Positions 35,699-44,210 of a DNA stretch of 64,000 bases are shown here, piece after piece; position 1 is the first letter of the stretch; every line of letters begins with the position of its first letter. Origin of the DNA: Bacteriovorax sp. (GTDB taxonomy: Bacteria > Bdellovibrionota > Bacteriovoracia > Bacteriovoracales > Bacteriovoracaceae); NCBI GenBank assembly GCA_014377485.1, contig JACMPM010000132.1:62001-126000 (forward strand). Reading direction: 5' to 3'. Below the pieces are notes generated by a model. It did no database searches. It was not told the origin of the DNA and saw only the letters and a program-made list of their open reading frames with translations. The translations under genes and the position numbers were made by a program.

Positions 35699-35827
35699 AT
35701 CGAGCAAGCGGGCAAATCAGCGTAACTTTTGCATTGACTAATTAAGCCGTTTGTTTTATTTACTTTAATCTGTTTTTTTATTTTAAGACTTAGTTAAATC
35801 ATAAGTGACACATTTTAGGAGATTTAG

Positions 35828-36073
35828 ATGTTAACTGTTAGACTCTCACGCGGTGGAAGAAGAAATGATCCTGTTTATACAATTGTAGTAACTGACTCAC
35901 GTAAATCTAGAGACGGTGGTTTCCTAGAAAAACTAGGTCAATACAATCCGAAAGAAGCAACTGCATTAAAAAATGTAAAAGTTGATCGCCTTAAAATCCT
36001 TATGTCAAAAGGCGCGACTATTTCTGATACTGTAAGAACTCTTTTAAAAAACCAAAAAATTGCTCTTAACTAA
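35828..36073 (+). CDS. rpsP: 30S ribosomal protein S16
   Basis: 81 aa, starting MLTVRLSRGGRRNDPVYTIVV, the S16 signature. SD AGGAGATTTAG precedes ATG. It is followed 30 bases later by khpA. In many bacteria rimM, trmD and rplS come next; they are absent here. Confidence 0.97.
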   Translation: MLTVRLSRGGRRNDPVYTIVVTDSRKSRDGGFLEKLGQYNPKEATALKNVKVDRLKILMSKGATISDTVRTLLKNQKIALN

Positions 36074-36103
36074 TTTTAGTTTTAAGTTTTTTGGAGGACT
36101 CTC

Positions 36104-36343
36104 ATGAGTGAATTAAAAGACCTTATTGCTTACGTCAGTAAAGCATTGGTTGATATGCCAGAAGCAGTTTCAGTCAATGAGATCGTAGGTGAGCAAACTA
36201 CAGTTATTGAGCTTAAGGTTGATAAAACAGACTTAGGTAAAATCATCGGAAAACAAGGGCGTACAGCTCGTTCACTTAGAACAATTCTGAACGCAGCTTC
36301 TACAAAGCTGAAAAAAAGGTCCGTTTTAGAGATCATTGAGTAA
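36104..36343 (+). CDS. khpA: KH-domain RNA-binding protein KhpA
   Basis: 79 aa, single KH domain with the GxxG loop in [18 protein letters not shown]. KhpA proteins, usually with KhpB, bind many RNAs and affect cell elongation and division. The rpsP-khpA order is conserved in many bacteria. SD GGAGGACTCTC is strong. A terminator follows. Confidence 0.93.
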   Translation: MSELKDLIAYVSKALVDMPEAVSVNEIVGEQTTVIELKVDKTDLGKIIGKQGRTARSLRTILNAASTKLKKRSVLEIIE

Positions 36344-36392
36344 TAATTTCAATATCTTAATTCATACCTAAGCCAAAATTTTGTGTCATGTT

Positions 36393-36420
36393 CAGGAGGG
36401 GTCACCCTCCTGTGTTTTTT
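36393..36420 (+). terminator. Intrinsic terminator after khpA
   Basis: CAGGAGGG-GTCA-CCCTCCTG, 8-bp stem followed by TGTTTTTT. Confidence 0.92.
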
Positions 36421-36515
36421 CTAACTATCTAATTTTTCATATAGATTCAAATTTAAAACTAGACTATCTTTGATCAGTCATATTATATAAGTATCAAAAA
36501 TTACAGGAGACTCTG

Positions 36516-36890
36516 TTGGCCGATGTAAAAATTCCAATTTTGATTGTCGATGACGAAAAAGAGCTTTTAGAAATGTACCGAGAGTTCTTTGAAATGGACG
36601 GCTTCGAAGTCACCACGGCCTCTTCGGCGCTTGAGGGGATCAAGGTCTACGGTAATAATTTGAATATTTGTTTAATAATCTCGGACTCCAATATGGGCGA
36701 AATGTCTGGTGTGGAGTTTTTAAAAGTGCTCAAATCCACTTATCAAACAATTCCTATTTTCTATCTCTCAACTGGCGAGCTTTCTCAATCAGAAGAATAT
36801 ATTAAATCACTAGGAGGACATGGCCTTCTCTTGAAACCATTTGATCTTGATGAAATACTTATAAAGATTAAAAAAGATTTAAAACTTTAA
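36516..36890 (+). CDS. Single-domain response regulator
   Basis: 124 aa, receiver domain only. Acidic pair in IVDDEKEL, phospho-acceptor Asp in IISDSNMG, Ser/Thr in YLSTGE and Lys in LLLKPFD, all in place. The TTG start is set by AGGAGA six bases upstream. With no output domain it must act by protein contacts, like CheY or Spo0F. It lies 30 bases before the MurQ/GCKR-like gene, suggesting joint transcription. Its kinase is not in the window. Confidence 0.9.
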   Translation: MADVKIPILIVDDEKELLEMYREFFEMDGFEVTTASSALEGIKVYGNNLNICLIISDSNMGEMSGVEFLKVLKSTYQTIPIFYLSTGELSQSEEYIKSLGGHGLLLKPFDLDEILIKIKKDLKL

Positions 36891-36920
36891 AGATTTTATC
36901 AGCGCTCATGGAAGGAGTAT

Positions 36921-38474
36921 ATGGATCAAGCACAACAGGCAAATGTAAAGGCCTTAGAATTTTTAGCAATATCTCGTCAATTCCGCTTAGGAAGTCTACC
37001 AACCGAGTCTCCCCATCCAAAAACTCTACTGCTTTCGGAAGATGCAAAACATAATTTAAACCGTGCGATTGAAACGATTCAAAACATAGACCTGGATGTA
37101 TTTATTCGTCTTCGCGATTCGTTAGATGAATTAAAAATTCTAAAAGATGAAATTAAAACTACCATCGAAGGTGGAGGTCGAGTTTTTCTTTGTGGTTGCG
37201 GGGCCACCGGAAGATTGTCGTTGGCATTGGAAACTATTTGGAGAGAGCAATATAAAGAGGACTTAAATCTTCGGGATAGAATTATTAGTTTTATGGCCGG
37301 AGGTGATGTCGCGCTAATTCACTCAGTAGAAAAATTTGAAGATTTTCCTGAGTTTGGTGAAAGACAACTTCTAGAATTAGGTTTTAAAGAAGGAGATATG
37401 CTAATTTCTTGCACTGAGGGTGGAGAAACTCCTTTTGTCATAGGAGCTACGGAAGCGGCCCTGGCCGTGAGTTCCCGTTCTCCTTTTTTTCTCTACTGCA
37501 ATCCTGATGATATTTTAATTCAAACAGCTGAGCGATCTAAACGCGTGATTGAAAATTTACAAATTAAAAAAATAAATTTAACTGTTGGACCAATGGCCTT
37601 AACTGGCAGTACTAGAATGCAGGCAACTACTATTTTGATGTATGCCACAGGATTGTGTTTGTGGTTTTACGATTTAGAATTTAGTGAAATTGAAAAAGAA
37701 TTATCTCTCATCACCACATATGTTCGCGAAATGGATCTTGGTTTTTTAAAAAGATTTATTGAATGCGAATCGGAACTCTACCGAAATGGTGAATATCTGT
37801 TTTACGAGACAGATGGAAAATTAGGGATAAGTATTTTAACTGATACAACCGAACGCTCTCCAACTTTCAGCCTGTATCCTTTTGAGAATCAAAATGATTT
37901 GGAAAAAAATCCATCGTTGTCATACTTACTTTTTCCAAACTCACCTGACAATAATTCTGCATGGCACGATCTGCTTGGCCGTTCACCTCGATGCTTTCAT
38001 TGGTCTGAAGTGACGGACCAGACTAGTGTTGAGCGCTTAATGGGGTTTGATTTTAGTAATCAGCTTACTTTGAGTCGACCTAAATATTTAAGTGCAGCTC
38101 ATTCTAATTTTACAATAATGTTTGATGATAAAAAAAATGCCATCAATTTTTCATTGAAAGAAAATACTCACCAATTGCTTCTTGGCAAATTGAATTTTTT
38201 ATCAACTCATCTCATTTTAAAAATTGTACTTAATAATTTATCAACTCTTGTAATGGGAAGAATGGATCGATATGAATCAAATTTGATGACCTGGGTTCGT
38301 GCCAGTAATAATAAATTGGTAGATCGAGCAGTTAGGTATGTTGATACACTATTAAGACAGAAAGGCGTCGTTGTCTCTTACGACGATTTAGTGAAGGCCT
38401 GTTTTAGGCTTAAGGATCAGATTCCAAGGGATCAGTCACTGGTCCTTACAATGGTTCGTGAGTTTAGTTCTTAA
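36921..38474 (+). CDS. MurQ/GCKR-like double-SIS protein
   Basis: 517 aa, against about 300 for MurQ. The N-terminal part follows MurQ: ESPHPKT, GGRVFLCGCGATGRLS, MAGGDVALIHSVEKFED, CTEGGETPF and GPMALTGSTRMQA. The C-terminal NLMTWVRASNNKLVDRAVRYV is the MurQ helix normally found right after the first SIS domain. About 200 residues are inserted between them, the architecture of glucokinase regulatory protein. MurQ cleaves the lactyl ether of MurNAc-6-phosphate in peptidoglycan recycling; this protein may bind or isomerise sugar phosphates instead. Its last 4 bases overlap the convergent tatA. Confidence 0.8.
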   Translation: MDQAQQANVKALEFLAISRQFRLGSLPTESPHPKTLLLSEDAKHNLNRAIETIQNIDLDVFIRLRDSLDELKILKDEIKTTIEGGGRVFLCGCGATGRLSLALETIWREQYKEDLNLRDRIISFMAGGDVALIHSVEKFEDFPEFGERQLLELGFKEGDMLISCTEGGETPFVIGATEAALAVSSRSPFFLYCNPDDILIQTAERSKRVIENLQIKKINLTVGPMALTGSTRMQATTILMYATGLCLWFYDLEFSEIEKELSLITTYVREMDLGFLKRFIECESELYRNGEYLFYETDGKLGISILTDTTERSPTFSLYPFENQNDLEKNPSLSYLLFPNSPDNNSAWHDLLGRSPRCFHWSEVTDQTSVERLMGFDFSNQLTLSRPKYLSAAHSNFTIMFDDKKNAINFSLKENTHQLLLGKLNFLSTHLILKIVLNNLSTLVMGRMDRYESNLMTWVRASNNKLVDRAVRYVDTLLRQKGVVVSYDDLVKACFRLKDQIPRDQSLVLTMVREFSS

Positions 38475-38650
38475 GATTTTTTGTTGTCGCGATTTTTATC
38501 TTCTTCTTGTTGTTGGTTAGATTTCTTACCTTCTTTAAATCCTCTAATGGATTCGCCGAGGGTCCTTCCTAACTGGGGAATTTTCTTTCCACCGAAACAA
38601 AAAATGACGATCGCCGCGATAAGTATTCCTTCGGTTAATCCAATTCCCAT
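38471..38650 (-). CDS. tatA: TatA/E-like twin-arginine translocase subunit (copy 1)
   Basis: Found by reading the minus strand; at 59 aa it is below the ORF-track cutoff. It starts MGIGLTEGILIAAIVIFCFG (one membrane helix), then the hinge GGKKIPQLGRTLGESIRGFK (FG..K.P.L....G.....F, the TatA amphipathic-helix signature) and a charged Gln/Glu/Lys/Asn tail. TatA oligomers form the pore for folded Tat substrates. SD AGGAAT precedes ATG. The track ORF on the plus strand here is a shadow. Confidence 0.88.
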   Translation of the reverse strand: MGIGLTEGILIAAIVIFCFGGKKIPQLGRTLGESIRGFKEGKKSNQQQEEDKNRDNKKS

Positions 38651-38667
38651 AAAATATTCCTATTTAA

Positions 38668-38847
38668 TTATTTTGGTTCAGCTTTATTTTTATCTTTATC
38701 GTTTGTTTTTACTTCTTCTTTCATTCCATCTTTAAAGTTGCGAATAGATGAACCAAGAGTTTTTCCTAACTCGGGAATTTTTTTTCCACCAAAACATAGG
38801 ACAACGATTCCAGTAATTAAAAGACCTTCGCCTAAATTGATTCCCAT
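38668..38847 (-). CDS. tatA: TatA/E-like twin-arginine translocase subunit (copy 2)
   Basis: 59 aa, also missing from the ORF track. It starts MGINLGEGLLITGIVVLCFG and continues GGKKIPELGKTLGSSIRNFK, then a Lys/Asp/Glu tail. It has the same length as its neighbour and about half its residues, so the pair arose by tandem duplication and diverged. SD GGGGAG precedes ATG. The gap between the copies is 17 bases, and queF is 22 bases away on the same strand. No tatB or tatC is in the window. Confidence 0.88.
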   Translation of the reverse strand: MGINLGEGLLITGIVVLCFGGKKIPELGKTLGSSIRNFKDGMKEEVKTNDKDKNKAEPK

Positions 38848-38869
38848 TACATTCTCCCCATTTTTTTTA

Positions 38870-39427
38870 TTAATAAAGTCTAGCTAGTTCCATAGAGTAT
38901 TTTCCAGGAGCATAATTCATAAATCGATTATCTTTTAGATCTTGGAATTTTTTATTACTTCCTGCATTGGAAGCGAAAGGGAAAATGGCAATCCCCCCTC
39001 GTGGAGTAAATTCACCGATGACTTCGATATAATGAGGTTGGATTAAATTGGAAAGATCATTGCACATTTTTTGAACACAATCTTCATGGAAGTCACCATG
39101 ATTTCTAAAACTAAAAAGATAAAGTTTAAGGGACTTTGATTCAACCATTTTTTTATCGGCGATATAATTGATGAAAATTTTAGCAAAATCAGGTTGTCCT
39201 GTTTTTGGGCAAAGAGAGGTAAACTCGGTGCAAACAAAAGTGGTCCATGCAGTATTTTGAGGATGCTTATTATCGAACGCTTCTAAAGTTTCAGGAGAAT
39301 ATGTGCTCGGGTATTCAGTGTGGGATTCGCCAAGTTTAAAATTTTTCAATTCTTTAACGGATCTTCCAAGATTTTTGGCAACCGGCATTGCTTGTCTAAT
39401 GTTTTTCTCAGGTGTTTTTTTGGCCAT
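38870..39427 (-). CDS. queF: NADPH-dependent preQ0 reductase QueF
   Basis: 185 aa, the single-domain (type I) form. The catalytic Cys is in FTSLCPKTGQPDF, and the QueF motif ESKSLKLYLFSFRN and HEDC follow. It reduces the nitrile of 7-cyano-7-deazaguanine to preQ1 in queuosine tRNA modification. It has a ~35-residue Lys-rich N-terminal extension. It is divergent from the ferrochelatase fusion gene. I looked for a preQ1 riboswitch in the 85-base gap and did not find a convincing one. Confidence 0.95.
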   Translation of the reverse strand: MAKKTPEKNIRQAMPVAKNLGRSVKELKNFKLGESHTEYPSTYSPETLEAFDNKHPQNTAWTTFVCTEFTSLCPKTGQPDFAKIFINYIADKKMVESKSLKLYLFSFRNHGDFHEDCVQKMCNDLSNLIQPHYIEVIGEFTPRGGIAIFPFASNAGSNKKFQDLKDNRFMNYAPGKYSMELARLY

Positions 39428-39472
39428 AAGCTAACTTGCGCCCCTATAAAAGTAGTTAAATCGTGCCCTGTT

Positions 39473-39489
39473 TGATATTACTTATATCA
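39473..39489. promoter_or_regulatory. Inverted repeat between queF and the ferrochelatase fusion
   Basis: TGATAT-TACTT-ATATCA is a perfect 6-bp inverted repeat with a 5-base spacer, placed in the divergent promoter region 24 bases before the fusion gene. It could be a repressor site for either gene. Confidence 0.35.
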
Positions 39490-39512
39490 CTTTAAATTAG
39501 AGGAATAAAGCC

Positions 39513-41933
39513 GTGAGTGAAGGAAAAACTAAAGTAGTCTTTGTACAGCTAGGTTCTCCTAAAAGCCCGAAAGTATCTGACGTAAGGGCTTTTTTAAGAG
39601 AATTTCTGGGCGATCCCAGAGTAGTGGATATTAATCCTTTGCTTTGGAAGATTATTCTAAACCTTTTTGTATTGCCTTTCAGGCCAAAGCGCTCTGCTTT
39701 TTTATACTCTCGAATTTGGGACGGAAACAGTTTTCCGCTGATCACCATCACTAAAGCTTTTACCGATCGCGTTCGAGGTTTTTTAACTTCTGGAAAAGTT
39801 GAAGTGAACCATGCTTTTTTACTTTCAACTCCCAGAGTGAGTGATGTTTGGGATGATTGGGAAAGGGATCCCAATCCTGCGACTAAATTAAAGATTATTC
39901 CAATGTTTCCTCAATATGCCGAAGCTACTATTGCTTCAGGATTAGATGCTCTAGGTAGCGAAATTAAAAAAAGAGTAAAGATTCCAGAAATCAGCGTAGT
40001 TACTAACTTTCATACATCTAAAGCTTTTATCGACAATAGCGTTCGGCAGATTGAAAAATTTTTAGCTAGCTTTGACCAAAAAGGTACAAAGATCGATAAA
40101 CTTCTTTTAACTTTTCATGGTATCCAAAAAAGGCGCATTAACGATAAGGGAGATGTTTATTACCGACATTGTTATGAAACATTTTTTCTCATTCGATCAC
40201 GCGTGAAAAATATTGAATCGAATAATATTATTATGACTTTTCAGTCGCGCTTTGGAAGTGAGGAATGGCTTACTCCTTATACTGAAAATACGGTAGTAGA
40301 TTTGGTCAAACACGGACAAATTAACCTGGCGGTTTATTCACCAAGTTTTGTAGCAGACTGTTTAGAGACTCAAGATGAATTGGCCGTGGAGCTAAAAGAG
40401 ACGGCCAGGGAACATGGCGGGGATATTCACTTTATAGCATGTTTAAATGATGATGAATCATGGTGTCGTGATTTTGCAAAGTATGTAGAAAATCAATGTT
40501 TAGCTTCTGAGGAAATACGCTCGGAAGATTTTTATACCTTAGAAAAAGATAATTATCGGGAGTTCGAACTAATGTCAGCTAAAGAATTAAAACAAAAATC
40601 TACACCTCTAACTAAAGAAGCTAAGTCTTCAATATTAATTGTAGCTTTGACAATTTTTTTAGACTTAGTAGGTTTTTCAATTATTTTCCCGTTATTTCCA
40701 ACCCTGGCGAAATACTATTTAACCATCGATGCTAATAATGTTTTTCTCAAGGCTATTTTTGGATCGATCCAACACATTTCAAATTACACAGCTAGTTCAA
40801 CTTCTGTGTTTTCAAGCATAGTTCTCTTCGGAGGGATGCTGGGAGCGATTTATTCTTCTCTCCAATTTATTGCTGCACCTCTTTGGGGAGCATGGTCGGA
40901 TCGAATAGGGAGAAAGCCAGTTCTCGTTCGTTCAATGGCCGGAATGGCCATTGGTTACGCTATATGGGTATTTTCAGGATCGTTTACTCTTCTTATTATT
41001 TCTCGAATCATTGACGGTATAATGGGAGGAAATATTTCTACTGCAACTGCAGTTGTAGCAGATGTAACCACAAAAGAGAATCGATCTAAAGGTATGGCAA
41101 TTATCGGAGTGGCCTTTGCTTTAGGTTTTGTAGTGGGGCCAGCCTTTGGTGGATTGTTGTCATTAATTGATTTGACTAAAATGTATCCTAACTTGGTTCA
41201 ATACGGGATCAATCCTTTTTCTATGCCAGCGGCTTTTGCACTTTGTCTTTCACTCTTTAATACAGTTTGGATTATGACTAAGTTTAAAGAAAGTTTACCT
41301 CCTGAAAAACGTGGAGAGGTAACGACAGAGCGAAGTGCAAATATTTTCAAACTTTTTAAACCCCTACCTCATCCTGAGATAAATATTATTAACATGTCTT
41401 ATTTTCTATTTCTTGCTGCATTCTCTGGAATGGAATTTACTCTAACCTTTTTAGCGGCCGAAAGACTCAACTACACCTCAATGCAAAATGCCTATATCTT
41501 CATTTATATTGGATTCATTATTGCTTTTGTTCAGGGTGGAATTGTGCGAAGAAAAGCGTCGAGCGTTGGCGAAAAGAAAATGTCCATGATTGGAATGATA
41601 TCTCTTATTCCGGGTCTGCTTCTTATTTCTGCCGCCTATTCAAGCTTAATGCTTTATAGTGGATTATTTTTTCTAGCAGTCGGCTCATCTATGATTATGC
41701 CGTGCCTGACTTCTTTGGTGACCATGTATACGCCAAGCGCCGAGCAAGGGAGAAGTGTAGGAATATTTAGATCTATGGGAGCACTGGCACGAGTTGTCGG
41801 TCCGATACTATCCGCGATTGCTTATTATAAATACGGAGCTTGGGCACCTTATGTTTTTGGATCAGCATTTTTATTAATGCCAATTTTGATGTTGACCAAA
41901 CTTCCAAATAAGTCACCAGAGGCTTTGGCTTAA
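39513..41933 (+). CDS. hemH: Ferrochelatase fused to an MFS transporter
   Basis: 806 aa in one uninterrupted frame. Residues 1-345 are ferrochelatase: QLGSPKSPKVSDVRAFLREF, catalytic His in TFHGIQKR, FQSRFGSEEWL and the conserved Glu in DCLETQDEL. Residues 370-806 are a 12-span major-facilitator transporter of the drug-exporter class, with WSDRIGRKPVLVRS as the loop 2-3 motif. A charged 25-residue linker joins them. Ferrochelatase inserts iron into protoporphyrin; the fused transporter may move haem, porphyrin or a related substrate. The GTG start has SD GAGGAA. An internal Met near the junction has no good SD. Confidence 0.9.
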   Translation: MSEGKTKVVFVQLGSPKSPKVSDVRAFLREFLGDPRVVDINPLLWKIILNLFVLPFRPKRSAFLYSRIWDGNSFPLITITKAFTDRVRGFLTSGKVEVNHAFLLSTPRVSDVWDDWERDPNPATKLKIIPMFPQYAEATIASGLDALGSEIKKRVKIPEISVVTNFHTSKAFIDNSVRQIEKFLASFDQKGTKIDKLLLTFHGIQKRRINDKGDVYYRHCYETFFLIRSRVKNIESNNIIMTFQSRFGSEEWLTPYTENTVVDLVKHGQINLAVYSPSFVADCLETQDELAVELKETAREHGGDIHFIACLNDDESWCRDFAKYVENQCLASEEIRSEDFYTLEKDNYREFELMSAKELKQKSTPLTKEAKSSILIVALTIFLDLVGFSIIFPLFPTLAKYYLTIDANNVFLKAIFGSIQHISNYTASSTSVFSSIVLFGGMLGAIYSSLQFIAAPLWGAWSDRIGRKPVLVRSMAGMAIGYAIWVFSGSFTLLIISRIIDGIMGGNISTATAVVADVTTKENRSKGMAIIGVAFALGFVVGPAFGGLLSLIDLTKMYPNLVQYGINPFSMPAAFALCLSLFNTVWIMTKFKESLPPEKRGEVTTERSANIFKLFKPLPHPEINIINMSYFLFLAAFSGMEFTLTFLAAERLNYTSMQNAYIFIYIGFIIAFVQGGIVRRKASSVGEKKMSMIGMISLIPGLLLISAAYSSLMLYSGLFFLAVGSSMIMPCLTSLVTMYTPSAEQGRSVGIFRSMGALARVVGPILSAIAYYKYGAWAPYVFGSAFLLMPILMLTKLPNKSPEALA

Positions 41934-42715
41934 CTTAGAAATGGATTGTGTTTCTTTTCTTGATAAATAACTGTCGCAGGTCCGTGACCTGCGATGACTT
42001 GAGTTTCATCCGGTAACACTAAAAGTCGATCTTTGATTGACTTGATGATGAGTCTCCCATCTCCCCCCGGTAAATCTGTTCTTCCAATTGATTGTTGAAA
42101 TAGAGTGTCGCCAGCAAATAGTTGTGGCGTATCAAAATACTCGCTATAAAAACAGCAAGAGCCTGGTGTGTGTCCTGGGGTGTGGAGAGTAGTTAGAAAT
42201 GTATCGATCTCAGGATCAGTGAAAGAAAATGTTTCGCCATCTTGAAGGTGAGCATCCAGCGGTTTTGGTGTTCCAACTTTTTGACCGAAAAAAAGTCCTT
42301 GTTGCGGAAGCATGTCGTAGAGGAATTGATCTCCCTTATGAAGATGCATTGTAGCTCCGGTCGCAACGCTAATTTCAGAAGATCTTCCGATATGATCAAA
42401 ATGGGCGTGAGTGTGTAATAGTTTTTTTACTTTGATATCGAGTTCTTTTATTTTTTTAAAAATAAGATCGTGATCATTTCCTGGATCGATAATAATCGCT
42501 TCTCGTGTGATATCAGAGTAGAGGATAGAGCAGTTACAGGCATAACTCCCAACTGGAAAACTGACTAAATTGAGAGAATTCTTTTTTAATTTAATATAAA
42601 AATCCTTTGTTTTTACTATTATGTTCGCAATTAATTGCCCTGAGAACGAAAAATTTTGACTGTCAGTATTTAACACAGGTCTGTAGTTTTTACATAGTCT
42701 ATCGCGCCGTGCCAT
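41930..42715 (-). CDS. Metallo-beta-lactamase-fold hydrolase (glyoxalase II-like)
   Basis: Zinc motif HAHFDHIG, then TLHTPGHTPGS, LFAGDTLF and GHGPAT, all characteristic of small glyoxalase II-like MBL hydrolases, which often cleave thioesters. The homologous part begins near LVSFPVGSYACNC. The 45 residues before that look non-coding and the ATG at 42715 lacks an SD. An in-frame ATT at 42595 sits 7 bases after AAAGGA and would give a normal-length protein, so the true start is uncertain. The 3' end overlaps the convergent fusion gene by 4 bases. Confidence 0.85.
   Translation of the reverse strand: MARRDRLCKNYRPVLNTDSQNFSFSGQLIANIIVKTKDFYIKLKKNSLNLVSFPVGSYACNCSILYSDITREAIIIDPGNDHDLIFKKIKELDIKVKKLLHTHAHFDHIGRSSEISVATGATMHLHKGDQFLYDMLPQQGLFFGQKVGTPKPLDAHLQDGETFSFTDPEIDTFLTTLHTPGHTPGSCCFYSEYFDTPQLFAGDTLFQQSIGRTDLPGGDGRLIIKSIKDRLLVLPDETQVIAGHGPATVIYQEKKHNPFLS
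41974..41994. other. Perfect hairpin inside the 3' end of the MBL gene
   Basis: TCGCAGGTC-CGT-GACCTGCGA, 9-bp GC-rich stem with 3-base loop, 41 bases past the stop of the ferrochelatase fusion. There is no U-run on either strand. It may slow or end readthrough from the fusion gene. Confidence 0.45.
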
Positions 42716-42761
42716 GAAAAACTTTAAAATAGGTAATTAACACCTGTTTTTAGAGGTTTAT

Positions 42762-44210
42762 ATGAAGTCATGGATCCTTTTACTTTCAATTTGTGCCCTT
42801 AACTCTCATGCAAGTCAACTCGATCCATTCAAAGTATCGATACAATCTGGTCATCAAATCATTCTTTTAAATCACGGGTTAGCTGCATTAGAAGAACGGC
42901 TTCAGATGATAGAGCGGGCCCAAAAAACAATAGATGTTGAGTATTTTATTTATAGCCTAGATAAGTCAGGGCGAATTTTCTCTCAGGCGCTAATCAAAAA
43001 AGCTCGCGAGGGTGTGAAGGTTCGTATGCTACTTGATTATGCAATGATTAAGTCTCAATTCTCTCCATTCTTTGCCTTCGAAATGGAAAAAAATGGAATC
43101 GAAGTAAAGTATTTTAACGCCACAGCAACACTTAATGTTTTTAGCGGCACATATCGAAATCATAGAAAAGTTTTGTTGATTGACGGAGAAGAAGCGATTA
43201 CCGGCGGACGAAATATTGCAGATGAATATTTTGATTTGCGTGAGGATTTTAATTTTCTTGACCGGGATTTAAAAGTTACCGGGCCAATTGTTTCTTCTAT
43301 CCAAAAAACTTTTGACCAAGTCTGGAATGTCGATCTTTCTGTAAAAGTTCAACGGGATAGAATGCCAGAAGCCAATGATGGAATTTATAGAACAGAAAAA
43401 GGTGGTCGAGATGACTTTAAATACCGTACAGATTTGAAGTATTACAATCAAAAAATTGCAAAAGCAGTTGAGTTTTTATCTGTTCCAAACGATCTCTTGC
43501 TGGAAGAAGTTAGATCAAAAGGAAAGACTGAGTTAGTGGCTGAGTACGTAGGTACTTGTGAAAATATGAGTTTTAATTCTGAGTATCCAGTTATTGGAAA
43601 AAAGAATCGCGCAGAAAGAATTATTAAGCATGATATAGCCAATAGAATAATAAATGCAAAAGAATCTGTATTATTTGATTCACCTTATTTTATAACAAAT
43701 GATGAATCAAAAGCAGCACTTCTCAGTGCACTTGATAATAAAGTAAAAGTAACTCTCTTAACAAATAGTTTAAATTCAACTGATGCCGTTTATGTCTATT
43801 CTGCATTTGACAGCACAATCAAAGATTGGATCACAAAAGGATTAGAGACATATATTTATAAAGGTACATTGCCAGACAGTTATGCGACAATGACTGATGA
43901 AATTTCTCATGCTCGTTTTGGTATTCACTCAAAGTCTTTTGTTTTTGACAAAAAAGATGTTGTAATTGGAACTTTTAACTTCGATCCACGTTCAGCTAAT
44001 TTAAATACTGAAATGACGATCTCTTGTGATAATAATCCAGAGCTTGCTAAACTTGTGACAGAAGATATTGAAGGAAGAATTAAAGGAAGTATTTTGCTTG
44101 ATTCAAGTAAAACAGTTGATGATGTTAAATTTTATAATACCGGCTTCTTAAAAAGATTAGAGTATTACGCTTTTAAAATTCCCTCGAACGTATTTGATTA
44201 CCTTTTATAA
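42762..44210 (+). CDS. Secreted phospholipase D-family protein (cardiolipin synthase-like)
   Basis: 482 aa. Signal peptide ending near SHA-SQ, so it acts in the periplasm or outside. Two HKD motifs: HRKVLLIDGEEAITGGRN and HSKSFVFDKKDVVIGTFN, the full catalytic pair of the PLD superfamily. It either transfers phosphatidyl groups or hydrolyses phosphodiesters; export makes a lipid-degrading or phosphodiesterase role possible. SD AGAGG precedes ATG. Its terminator lies inside the convergent ATP-grasp gene. Confidence 0.87.
   Translation: MKSWILLLSICALNSHASQLDPFKVSIQSGHQIILLNHGLAALEERLQMIERAQKTIDVEYFIYSLDKSGRIFSQALIKKAREGVKVRMLLDYAMIKSQFSPFFAFEMEKNGIEVKYFNATATLNVFSGTYRNHRKVLLIDGEEAITGGRNIADEYFDLREDFNFLDRDLKVTGPIVSSIQKTFDQVWNVDLSVKVQRDRMPEANDGIYRTEKGGRDDFKYRTDLKYYNQKIAKAVEFLSVPNDLLLEEVRSKGKTELVAEYVGTCENMSFNSEYPVIGKKNRAERIIKHDIANRIINAKESVLFDSPYFITNDESKAALLSALDNKVKVTLLTNSLNSTDAVYVYSAFDSTIKDWITKGLETYIYKGTLPDSYATMTDEISHARFGIHSKSFVFDKKDVVIGTFNFDPRSANLNTEMTISCDNNPELAKLVTEDIEGRIKGSILLDSSKTVDDVKFYNTGFLKRLEYYAFKIPSNVFDYLL

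Noticed and set aside
38481-38735. ORF-track plus-strand ORF of 84 aa
   Set aside because: It is antisense to the two tatA genes, whose minus-strand frames show clear family motifs.
39428-39512. preQ1 riboswitch before queF
   Set aside because: I compared the minus-strand leader with the short H-type pseudoknot pattern and found neither the paired arms nor the A-rich tail in order.
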